From Planctomicrobium sp. (GTDB taxonomy: Bacteria > Planctomycetota > Planctomycetia > Planctomycetales > Planctomycetaceae), in contig JAJDEL010000700.1 in NCBI GenBank assembly GCA_029259835.1, forward strand, positions 1 through 7,167: 7,167 nucleotides of DNA. The letters are read 5' to 3'. Below, piece after piece: positions 1 to 6,906 of the stretch. The notes beneath the pieces were generated by a model. The model did no database searches, was not told the DNA's origin, and was given only the letters and a program-made list of their open reading frames with translations. Positions within the stretch are counted from its first letter, which is position 1; every line of letters starts with the position of its first letter. The translations under genes were made by a program, and so were the position numbers.

Positions 1-1
1 A

Positions 2-571
2 CCAGAATCGTTGCAACAAGATCGATGTTTTTGACCAGTTGAGTGAGAGAAAAACAGCCAGGACCAAGCTGCAAACAACGAGAGACAAACCAGCCGGTTG
101 CAGCGATGTCGGGCGCACAACACGGGTTGGCTGAACCAGTTGTCCCATCACGACTGCTTCACTTGTCACTTGTTGCAGCATTGCTTTTTCTGTATCGGTT
201 CTCGGTTGATGTTCCGATTCAGCGAACGAGGCGACGGTTGTCCAACGTTCTTCAAGTTCCGGGACTTCTGTATCCACATGATTTGCAGCACGGGTCCATC
301 GGAACAGCGTGAGCAAGCGTGGCCCTGCCGATGCGACAAGTGCTGCAACAGCCAGAAGAACTGAACTGACTGATAACAATGTTCGCACTCCGGTACTGAA
401 CAATGTGAAACCCCAGTCAATAATCATTGCAAAGACCATCGACGCAATCAGTACGGCGGCTCCAATAGCGACCGCTCGCAGCAGAGTCAGGACTGCCTGA
501 CGCTGAAGGATTGAACGCAACTTCTTTTCCATCGCCGAGGGAAGAGTCGGTTTGTTGATCATGTTGGACAT
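2..571 (-). CDS. Multi-pass membrane protein, N-terminal part
   Basis: An open frame of 190 codons from ATG 571 runs off the left edge with no stop, so only the N-terminus is visible. It begins MSNMINKPTL, then a basic amphipathic stretch (MEKKLRSILQRQ, 14-25). Hydrophobic helices lie at about 28-51, 62-82 and 160-178. The 75-residue loop between helices two and three starts with arginines (PRLLTLFRWTR) and should be cytoplasmic; it contains an AANHVDTEVPELEERW segment at 95-110. That layout resembles the DUF4175-like membrane proteins, in which a short motif about an imperfect 'E/D...PELxxR' follows the second helix and a long coiled-coil or Gln-rich region comes later. The later part is outside the window, so this assignment is tentative. 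It is the fifth gene in the same direction and closely spaced, so it probably belongs to the same operon. Confidence 0.85.
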   Translation of the reverse strand, partial: MSNMINKPTLPSAMEKKLRSILQRQAVLTLLRAVAIGAAVLIASMVFAMIIDWGFTLFSTGVRTLLSVSSVLLAVAALVASAGPRLLTLFRWTRAANHVDTEVPELEERWTTVASFAESEHQPRTDTEKAMLQQVTSEAVVMGQLVQPTRVVRPTSLQPAGLSLVVCSLVLAVFLSLNWSKTSILLQRFW

Positions 572-579
572 GGTTCAAG

Positions 580-584
580 CTCTT
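580..584 (-). promoter_or_regulatory. Shine-Dalgarno of the last gene
   Basis: On the minus strand this reads AAGAG and sits 8 bases before the ATG at 571. It favours that start over the in-frame ATG at 562, which has no such site. It lies in the 34-base gap after the preceding gene, consistent with translation from a shared operon mRNA. Confidence 0.6.
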
Positions 585-605
585 GATAATTTGTTAGAGG
601 GTGGA

Positions 606-3416
606 CTACGAGAGTCCCTTCCACTTGCGGATCGCCCATTCGAGTTGCAAGCAGCCGAATACGATCCACAAATATTTCCATTCCAGCCACAACGGCCGAG
701 TTTCGATTCGTTCGGAAATGATTGGATCTAAATCCATCATCTTAATGATTTCCTCAACAGACGTCGGTGGCAGCACTTGACCTCCGGTGATGTCAGCGAT
801 TTGCTGAGCGAGCGCTCGGTCGGAGCGCGTGTCGATCATTTCAAGCGGGATCTCAGCCTGAACTGTAAAGCTCGCTGAAGCAGGGTCTTGATTGTTCTTC
901 TGTAAGGTGTCGATTGCAGTTCCTGTCGGAGTGATGCGATAAGCTCCTGCTTCCAGCGAGCGGATATCAGCGTGATAATCACCAGGGATTTCCGGGTTTG
1001 CAATCAACGGAACAGAGCGTTCGTTCTTCCCGGAAGTCAAGTGAACTTCAAGGTCATTCGCCGTTACTGGATTGCCTTCGGAGTCGGTGAGCTTTACGGT
1101 TGTGTGGACATCTTCTCGAGATTCATAACGTGATTTGTCCGTTCGAATGCGGACGAACTTCGTCCCTGCGGACAGGTCGGTCGCAATCGCCCAGCGGAGA
1201 AGTTGGCCCCAGAAGCGGTAGTGCAACCGGTCACCGCGTAATGCTCTGAGTCGGTAAACTTCCGGGCCGGACAGATAAACGATTCTTCCTCGTCCGACCG
1301 GCTGCCAACACAAAAACGCACTTTTCTCCGAGCCTGCAACTTCATCCAGACTGCGACGCGGAATCGCGGAAATGAGTGTGTGAGCCAACGGCCCTGGTAT
1401 TCGCCACTTCGATAATGAGGATGGAGGCGAAATACGATTCACGAAGTCCCAGGCGACTTGAGTCGCTTCTTCCGATTCAGCGATCATCAATGCCCGCTCG
1501 TTGCGACCTTCTTCTGTGACTCGAAATTCATACGGTTCGTTTGGGAATTGCTCGGCATCAATCGGGCGCACAGGAAGTATCTCTTCCAGTGGATGGTCAA
1601 CGTATGTGTGTGGCATCGATTCCTGACCGGCGATCATCACCAGCGTTCCACCGCGCTGCTGAAGATATTCAATCAAAGATTCCTGTGCGACCACCGGCAG
1701 ATGTTCAGTTGGCAAATCGCCGAGCATCACGACATCGTATTGGTCCCAGTCGTCAACAGTCACTGGAAACGTTTCCGTTGCTGCCCGGCGACCCGTTGCG
1801 ACCATGCGCGGCTGATACAGTAGTTCATCGCAATCGACTTTCGGATCGCGACGAAAGAGCTGTGCGAGGTATCGGTATTCCCAGCGGGGCATCTCGTCTG
1901 CGAGCAAGACTTTAATATCACTACGTGTGACGTTTACTTCAAAGTTTCGGGAATTGTTCTCTTCAGTCAGTTCATCATCGAGTGCAGCAATTTCGACTTG
2001 AAACTGCTGGTTTCCAATCGATGGCATGTGTTGTTCGAAGCGAATTGTGCGGCTGGCGAAACCGGAGTCGAGGTCGACTTCTCGGAAATCGAGAACTTCA
2101 CCATCTTGAATGAGCTGCACAGTACAGACTTCGCCTTCGCAATCGTACGCCTGCATCCGTGCCTCAATCACGATGTCATCATTCCGCATCGCGACCGCCG
2201 GAGCGTACACCGATTGAAGTCTAATATCTCGGGTATGTTGCGCATTCCCGATTGGAACAACATAGATTGGCAAATCCGTCAGAGTTGAGGCAACTTCCAG
2301 CGGACGCGAGTCCTGCTGGTTGTGTGCGAAGTCACCGAGTAGAAAAACAGCCGCGAGCGGTTGGTCTTGTCGTTCTCGATTGAGTTGTTCGAGCACACTG
2401 GAAAGGTCAGTTCCGAGTGCCGTTACAGCAGGTTTCTCGCTGCCTTGGATGAATTCTCGCAGTGATTTTCCTGGTGTTACGGGGTTGGAAAGCAGATTGA
2501 CTGATTTTGCAAACGAACTCAGCCGCACGTCTGCTTCATCTTGAATCGTCATCAGGATGGAATCGTGCAGACCACCAACGAAGTCAGCAACTCGAGCAAG
2601 ACGTGGAGATTTTTGTACATTTTTCAGCAGCGATGGACTGCTCTTTTGGACCTGCTGAAGTTCGTCTGCCGAGACTTTTCTTGCAAGTTCATGGAGAGAA
2701 CGTTTCATCCCTGTGATACGGTGTTCAAGGTCAGGTAGACTCTCGCGCCATCCCTTTTGCGAAGGTGATCTTCCTTTTTTGAGAGCGGTGCTCAGTTGTG
2801 AATACGCTTGAAATTCGGATCCTTCTATTGACTGGAAGAGTCGTTCGGCGAGCGCCTGCGTTTCGTCGGAGAGAATCGTCGACTTCCTAACTATCTGTAA
2901 GTGCTGGTTTGTACGTTTCAGCGCAAGATTAGCAGCGGAAGTCGATTCGATGACGACTGTTTCAGGTTGATGCTGCTTCAGCGCCTCGATTGCCACTTGC
3001 AAATGTTGTAAAGCCATTCCCAGAGCAGCGATGGCTTTGTCAGCAGATCGAGTCGCGGAATACTGGGCACCATCTGGTGTTGAAAGTACCCACCGCAAGT
3101 CGTCGGATGCCCCGACCGTGTCCACCGTCAACATACTCCCACTGACATCAGTCACCACCGCGATTGATTGCCGAGTTGTTGAAGTTTCGACTCGAACATT
3201 CATCGGAGCCAGCAACATCCAGATCACTGTTCCGATTGCAATTGATCGTAAAACCCAGAACAGGGTCGCATTCCGCTGCCCTAAAATAACCCGTTCGTTC
3301 CACAACGCCCAGCCGCAGAGGACCAGAAACATCGCACCAACAGCAATTGCCACAGCTAGCCCAAACGGGCCATCCATCGCGATATGTTCCAGGTTGCTGG
3401 TTGTCGTTGTGTTCAT
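606..3416 (-). CDS. Large membrane VWA/GATase-like protein
   Basis: A 936-residue protein beginning 42 bases after the BatA-like stop. The ATG at 3416 has no strong Shine-Dalgarno; M14 (ATG at 3377) is a plausible alternative, since the first membrane helix begins only about residue 17. Helices are at about 17-39 and 51-71, then a VWA domain with DVSGS at 90-94, GTD with T336, and LLGD with D362. About 240 residues separate the first two metal-site motifs, where roughly 70 is usual, because a mainly helical, Gln/Lys/Ser-rich segment (about 125-320) is inserted. Beta-sandwich sequence follows (about 397-497, with CEGEVC at 426-431). An amidotransferase-like fold runs about 500-740, with RGGTLVMIAGQES at 588-600 but no nucleophilic cysteine there. 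A further beta domain at about 750-855 is followed by a C-terminal helix at about 913-929 and a positive RKWK end. Topology mirrors that of the BatA-like neighbour, suggesting related architectures working on the same side of the membrane. The molecular function is unknown. Confidence 0.9.
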   Translation of the reverse strand: MNTTTTSNLEHIAMDGPFGLAVAIAVGAMFLVLCGWALWNERVILGQRNATLFWVLRSIAIGTVIWMLLAPMNVRVETSTTRQSIAVVTDVSGSMLTVDTVGASDDLRWVLSTPDGAQYSATRSADKAIAALGMALQHLQVAIEALKQHQPETVVIESTSAANLALKRTNQHLQIVRKSTILSDETQALAERLFQSIEGSEFQAYSQLSTALKKGRSPSQKGWRESLPDLEHRITGMKRSLHELARKVSADELQQVQKSSPSLLKNVQKSPRLARVADFVGGLHDSILMTIQDEADVRLSSFAKSVNLLSNPVTPGKSLREFIQGSEKPAVTALGTDLSSVLEQLNRERQDQPLAAVFLLGDFAHNQQDSRPLEVASTLTDLPIYVVPIGNAQHTRDIRLQSVYAPAVAMRNDDIVIEARMQAYDCEGEVCTVQLIQDGEVLDFREVDLDSGFASRTIRFEQHMPSIGNQQFQVEIAALDDELTEENNSRNFEVNVTRSDIKVLLADEMPRWEYRYLAQLFRRDPKVDCDELLYQPRMVATGRRAATETFPVTVDDWDQYDVVMLGDLPTEHLPVVAQESLIEYLQQRGGTLVMIAGQESMPHTYVDHPLEEILPVRPIDAEQFPNEPYEFRVTEEGRNERALMIAESEEATQVAWDFVNRISPPSSLSKWRIPGPLAHTLISAIPRRSLDEVAGSEKSAFLCWQPVGRGRIVYLSGPEVYRLRALRGDRLHYRFWGQLLRWAIATDLSAGTKFVRIRTDKSRYESREDVHTTVKLTDSEGNPVTANDLEVHLTSGKNERSVPLIANPEIPGDYHADIRSLEAGAYRITPTGTAIDTLQKNNQDPASASFTVQAEIPLEMIDTRSDRALAQQIADITGGQVLPPTSVEEIIKMMDLDPIISERIETRPLWLEWKYLWIVFGCLQLEWAIRKWKGLS

Positions 3417-3450
3417 AAATATTCTGCAAGAGCTTTGAAGGCAAGATCAA

Positions 3451-3476
3451 CTGACACCTTAAGGTACTGTCCCCAC
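3451..3476. repeat. Possible REP-like element at the gene junction
   Basis: This stretch contains ACACC and GGTACTGTCCCC arms around the perfect 10-base palindrome ACCTTAAGGT (3456-3465), with GACA and TGTC flanking it. Paired GGTGTCAGT and GGGGACAGTACC modules of this kind recur in many bacterial genomes as short dispersed repeats, from memory rather than from any search. It overlaps the 3' end of the BatA-like gene, whose final codons (VGTVP and the TAA stop) are read from it, and extends into the 42-base gap before the next gene. The assignment as a repeat needs a copy count in the genome. Confidence 0.4.
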
Positions 3477-5792
3477 TTTCTCAGTTTGTTGTTCTTGATC
3501 TATTGTGACTTTGTGCCGCTTCTGTTCGAGTGAAACGGGCTGCATGCCTAGTGTTACGGGCATCCCAAACTGTTGTTCCGCCCAGTGCTCCGTCGATTCA
3601 GAAATCGGATCAGAACCAAATCTCTCGCGTGAAATTAAGCCTGAGAGCAGAAGCTCGGCGGCGATGAGACAAATGAGAACCATCAATATTAATGGCCAAA
3701 GTGGATCGGCATGATTCATCCCAGTTGAAGTCGATCCAGTTATTGAATTTCTCAATCCTGAAAGGTCAGCTAGGAGTTTGTGATCTGACGAGGTCAGCGG
3801 TGTTAGGTTGGATTCCAGCGGGTCACGATTGACGTGAAACGGAATCTGGTCACCAGCCAGACCTAGCTCAAGTAGATAATCGCCAGGCAGAATCGTTCGG
3901 CTGGAGCGAAAGATAACGCCGTCGCCAGCCGTGTCAGCAGTCAACTCAACTTCATCACCATGGGGAGTTCTCAGCGTCGCTTCGCGGTTCTCAGCATTCG
4001 CGACGTACAACGAGATCGGATCACCTGGTGATAAGTTATGCCGCGTTGCTTGTGGTTGTGTCAGGTACGCAAACCAGTCCTGGACCATCACGACAAAGGC
4101 TTGCGACTTCGCGAGTTCACTCCACTGCAATCGCAGTGGAATCGACTGCACAATCACTCGACCTCGACCGACATGATTTTCGACTGCGAGCGGTTCTCCA
4201 TTGCTCAAACCCAGCAAGACTGAAACATCTTCACTTTGCGGTGGCGGTACGAATCGGAAGCGACGTGACACGGAAATGTCGCTCGTATCGAGGCGTTCGC
4301 TATCTGCCAGTTCCAGCGTCGCGGGATGTTTGGTGATTGACGGGTCAATTGTTGTTTTTTGAGTGTTGGCATCCAGTTGAGACGCAACTTCATCAACGAT
4401 TCTATCAACAGCAAGTGGTGCCAAGCCTTCACCGTCTGCGAAGAAATGTTCGTTGAACGCCTCAACATTACTGCGCGGCCCCAAGGCAATCCACAGTCCA
4501 CCACCGTTTGAAACGAATTCGTGCAGCTTACTGATCACATCATCACTAAGGTCAGTAAGATTCGGGATGACAACGGCTCGAAAGCCCTGCAGATTCATTC
4601 GTTCGAGTCGCTGAGAATCAACAACTTGTGGAGCAAACACTCCACGTTCATCGAGCGGTTCACCATCGATCCAGCCAAGAGCCGCCTGCACAAAAAAAGC
4701 ATCTTGCTGAATTTCGGCTAAGTCCGCAGCATCTTCCACGAGCAACACAGGGACTTCATCAACAACCTGTACTACGACTGTCGCTCGATTATCGGGAGTG
4801 AGTTCATCGTCGACATCAACGGCACACGACAAGGCGTAGACACCGGTTCTCGAAAGGGAATAGCTCCAGGCAACGTCGCGAACTTCGCCCTCTTCGAGTC
4901 CGGTCACCTGACTCGTGTTCGCTTTTTCGCCACCGATGGACCAAGTCACGGACGTTGCAATCGATGGACTTCGACCGTGGTTCTGAACTTGAGCCACCAG
5001 CGTAAAGGATTGATTCACACCAACAACAGTTCGGCTCGATTGAATCTTGTTTACGGCGAGATTACTGCCCCCCCTGGGGTTTTCTTCGAGTTCGACGATA
5101 TCCAGTTCGGTAGGAACAACGGCAGAATTCAGTGTTTTTCGCAGCCGCTTCCAGCCAGATTCATCTGTGAGACTCCAGTCAGAGCCTTGTCCATCGGTGA
5201 GCAAGACGATTCGTCGACGTTGCTGAGTTGGTTCGACTTCAGTTTGTGCGGCTGTCAACAGTGCTGACAAGAGATCGCTACGACCATTTGTTGGACGAAG
5301 TTCACGAAGTTGATCGGCAATGAGTTGTCGCGAATTGGAATCGATACGCATGCTGCCACCCATCGCCCAGATCGGATATGGTGACGCCAGTAAGATGCGA
5401 ACGGAATCTCCCGGTGGAATATCATCAAGACTTGCGACTGTGCGTTCAATGGCGGTCTCTAGCAGCGAAACGTTCTCGACCGTTCGCATCATCGACATCG
5501 AATTGTCAACGACGAAAATCGTCTCGCCACGATCACTGTTGCCAAACCAGTTCCCCGGCAGCATCGGGCGGGCGAGTGCCATGACGAGGGCTGCAATTGC
5601 GAGAACTCGCAGCAACAGCAACAGCCACTGCTTGAGCCTGCGAGCGTTTGTACGCCGAGTCGCTGCTTCCATCAGAAACTGCATCGCTCCCCATTCGATC
5701 ACGACGTTTCGTCGCCGATCAAACAGGTGCAACAGAATCGGGACCGCCGCCAGTGGCAATGCGGTCAGGAATGCGATGCTCAGGAAACTCAC
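3459..5792 (-). CDS. BatA-like membrane protein with VWA and GATase-like domains
   Basis: A 777-residue protein from GTG 5792; the frame extends 20 codons upstream to a TTG at 5852, but that extension is repeat-derived and lacks a ribosome site. Residues 1-75 are the BatA/aerotolerance N-terminal module: membrane helix about 3-25, an arginine-rich loop (DRRRN and TRRTNARRLK), and a second helix about 55-75. The VWA domain follows, with DNSMS at 96-100 and LLTDG with D200; the middle MIDAS position is serine (S172) rather than threonine. A CARDB-like beta-sandwich spans about 244-342. Next is a class I glutamine-amidotransferase-like fold about 346-460 with GGGLWIALG near 430-438 and no catalytic cysteine. 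After a further beta domain comes a single membrane helix about 697-718 and a charged tail of about 60 residues. The positive-inside pattern puts the loop and tail in the cytoplasm and the large middle on the other side of the membrane. The domain boundaries are by eye. Confidence 0.92.
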   Translation of the reverse strand: MSFLSIAFLTALPLAAVPILLHLFDRRRNVVIEWGAMQFLMEAATRRTNARRLKQWLLLLLRVLAIAALVMALARPMLPGNWFGNSDRGETIFVVDNSMSMMRTVENVSLLETAIERTVASLDDIPPGDSVRILLASPYPIWAMGGSMRIDSNSRQLIADQLRELRPTNGRSDLLSALLTAAQTEVEPTQQRRRIVLLTDGQGSDWSLTDESGWKRLRKTLNSAVVPTELDIVELEENPRGGSNLAVNKIQSSRTVVGVNQSFTLVAQVQNHGRSPSIATSVTWSIGGEKANTSQVTGLEEGEVRDVAWSYSLSRTGVYALSCAVDVDDELTPDNRATVVVQVVDEVPVLLVEDAADLAEIQQDAFFVQAALGWIDGEPLDERGVFAPQVVDSQRLERMNLQGFRAVVIPNLTDLSDDVISKLHEFVSNGGGLWIALGPRSNVEAFNEHFFADGEGLAPLAVDRIVDEVASQLDANTQKTTIDPSITKHPATLELADSERLDTSDISVSRRFRFVPPPQSEDVSVLLGLSNGEPLAVENHVGRGRVIVQSIPLRLQWSELAKSQAFVVMVQDWFAYLTQPQATRHNLSPGDPISLYVANAENREATLRTPHGDEVELTADTAGDGVIFRSSRTILPGDYLLELGLAGDQIPFHVNRDPLESNLTPLTSSDHKLLADLSGLRNSITGSTSTGMNHADPLWPLILMVLICLIAAELLLSGLISRERFGSDPISESTEHWAEQQFGMPVTLGMQPVSLEQKRHKVTIDQEQQTEKVGTVP

Positions 5793-5800
5793 GCGTACAT

Positions 5801-5807
5801 CTTCCTT
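5801..5807 (-). promoter_or_regulatory. Shine-Dalgarno that decides the BatA-like start
   Basis: Read on the minus strand this is AAGGAAG, ending 8 bases before the GTG at 5792. It is the best ribosome binding site in the window. It supports starting the BatA-like protein at GTG 5792, giving the N-terminus (M)SFLSIAFL that matches the usual MxFLxPxFL opening of the family. An ATG overlapping the end of the site (at 5800) runs out of frame and meets a stop after three codons. Confidence 0.85.
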
Positions 5808-5835
5808 GTTGTTGGTTGGCTTGCTAATTGCTTTT

Positions 5836-5883
5836 GTAGGACAAGTTTCCAACTTGCCTGGACAGGATGGAATCCTGTCCTAC
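5836..5883. repeat. Double-hairpin palindromic intergenic repeat
   Basis: A 48-base element whose ends are inverted (GTAGGACA at 5836-5843 against TGTCCTAC at 5876-5883), so the whole can fold as one imperfect palindrome. Each half also folds by itself: CAAGTT / TCC / AACTTG at 5842-5856 is a 6-bp stem with a 3-base loop, and GGACAGGAT / GGA / ATCCTGTCC at 5860-5880 is a 9-bp perfect stem with a 3-base loop. The two loops, TCC and GGA, are complementary. It fills much of the 99-base gap between the DUF58 gene and the BatA-like gene. Sequences of this GGACAGG-TTCCA-CCTGTCC style occur as dispersed repeats between planctomycete genes, as far as I recall; copy number here cannot be checked. On the coding strand no T-run follows the hairpins, so it is not a typical terminator for the operon; it could affect mRNA processing or stability. 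Confidence 0.8.
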
Positions 5884-5891
5884 GTTTTCTT

Positions 5892-6848
5892 TCATGTCCT
5901 CGCAATTCGGCTTCGCAGGAACCAGCCGAGTGTCTCTGCGAGGTCATGGTTTGTGGTCGTGCGGATGTAGTCGCCACCCAGGCCAGTGACGAGTTCTTCA
6001 AGTTGATCCAGGAAAGTGCGAAAACGCTTTAAGTATTCATCTCTCACAGCAGCCGGATCGAGATTGAGTTTCTGCCCGGAAATCTCGAGTGACTGAAATG
6101 ATGACCAGCGACGAAAATTAAAATGAACTTCTTCCGGAGCAAGGACGTGCATCACGACGACATCGTGCCCACGGGCACGAACAATGCGGAGTGCTTTTCC
6201 CAATTCGTCGAGATTCCCGAAACAATCAGAGAACAGCACGAACAGGCCACGCCGCCGCAATCGTGGAATGCACGCTCGAATTTGCGTCCCCAAATCGCCG
6301 CCATCACTTGCTTCCGCACTTTGTAAAGCAGCCAGAATTGCTTGTAAATGTGCGGCGTGTTGTTTTGGTGGAACGAACAGCGGTTTGTTTTCATTGAGAA
6401 TGACTGCACCAACGGCATCTCTTTGGTGCAGTAGCAGTCTTGCCAGGCAAGCAGCAGCCTGACAGGCGTAGTCCAACTTGCTCACTGTTGACAGGCCAAA
6501 GTTCATCGACCCACTTGTATCAACCGCGACAATTCCATGCAGGTTTGTTTCTTCTTCAAACTGCTTAATAAAGTAGCGGTCGTTGCGAGCGTAAACCTGC
6601 CAGTCAATTTGGCGAATTTCATCGCCGGACGCATATTGACGATGCTGTGAAAATTCGCAGCAGCCGCCTTTTGTCGTCGAGCGATGCTTTCCTGCAAGGA
6701 GACCATCAACGACTCGTCTCGAGAGAAATTCCAGATGCCCGATCTGATCCATCACACTCGGATCAACAAGCCCATTTGGGTGTGCGTTTGTCCGTTCCGG
6801 CGCCGCCGTGACTGTCGCTTTCGCTTTGGATCGAAAAAGGCTGAGCAT
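5892..6848 (-). CDS. DUF58 domain protein with VWA fold
   Basis: A complete 318-residue protein starting at ATG 6848, 58 bases after the MoxR stop. Only a weak Shine-Dalgarno-like GACGAG precedes the start. The DUF58 signature is clear at residues 72-88 (YASGDEIRQIDWQVYAR), preceded by the RRVVDGLLAGKHRS segment near 44-57. The VWA part follows: DTSGS at 110-114 supplies the first metal-site (MIDAS) motif and FSD with D208 the later aspartate. Where many VWA domains have GGTD, this one has DGGD at 182-185, so the usual threonine appears replaced by G184. There is no signal peptide or membrane helix, so the protein should be cytoplasmic. DUF58 proteins almost always sit next to moxR, as here, and are presumed partners or clients of the ATPase. 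The reaction or cargo is not known. The first 30 residues are low-complexity and poorly conserved in appearance, so a slightly later start cannot be excluded. Confidence 0.95.
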   Translation of the reverse strand: MLSLFRSKAKATVTAAPERTNAHPNGLVDPSVMDQIGHLEFLSRRVVDGLLAGKHRSTTKGGCCEFSQHRQYASGDEIRQIDWQVYARNDRYFIKQFEEETNLHGIVAVDTSGSMNFGLSTVSKLDYACQAAACLARLLLHQRDAVGAVILNENKPLFVPPKQHAAHLQAILAALQSAEASDGGDLGTQIRACIPRLRRRGLFVLFSDCFGNLDELGKALRIVRARGHDVVVMHVLAPEEVHFNFRRWSSFQSLEISGQKLNLDPAAVRDEYLKRFRTFLDQLEELVTGLGGDYIRTTTNHDLAETLGWFLRSRIART

Positions 6849-6906
6849 TGTACTCGTCGAATGAAATGAAAATGACAGGTGAGTTCAGATGGGATTGAAT
6901 CTGGTT

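Noticed and set aside
43..500. Overlapping short frames on both strands near the left edge
   Set aside because: They lie inside the open frame of the membrane protein running 571 to 2, which has a ribosome site, membrane helices and operon spacing.
3031..3438. 135-codon open frame on the plus strand
   Set aside because: Antisense to the start of the 936-residue protein, with no family resemblance and no ribosome site.
4121..4140. Perfect 8-bp inverted repeat with a 4-base loop inside the BatA-like gene
   Set aside because: A stem of this length is expected about once by chance in a window this size, and the bases encode an ordinary beta strand (IPLRLQW).
5842..5893. Hairpins as a transcription terminator for the DUF58 gene
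   Set aside because: On the minus strand the hairpins are followed by TACAAAAGC, with no T-run; the only T-rich tail lies on the plus-strand side where no gene ends.
5320..5970. 216-codon open frame on the plus strand
   Set aside because: It is antisense to the BatA-like and DUF58 genes, crosses the palindromic repeat, is Arg/Ser-rich with no recognisable domain, and has no ribosome site. It is a shadow of the real genes.
6849..6906. Possible promoter or hairpin between moxR and the DUF58 gene
   Set aside because: The 58-base gap has only a 5-bp CAGAT/ATCTG stem and no convincing -35/-10 pair.
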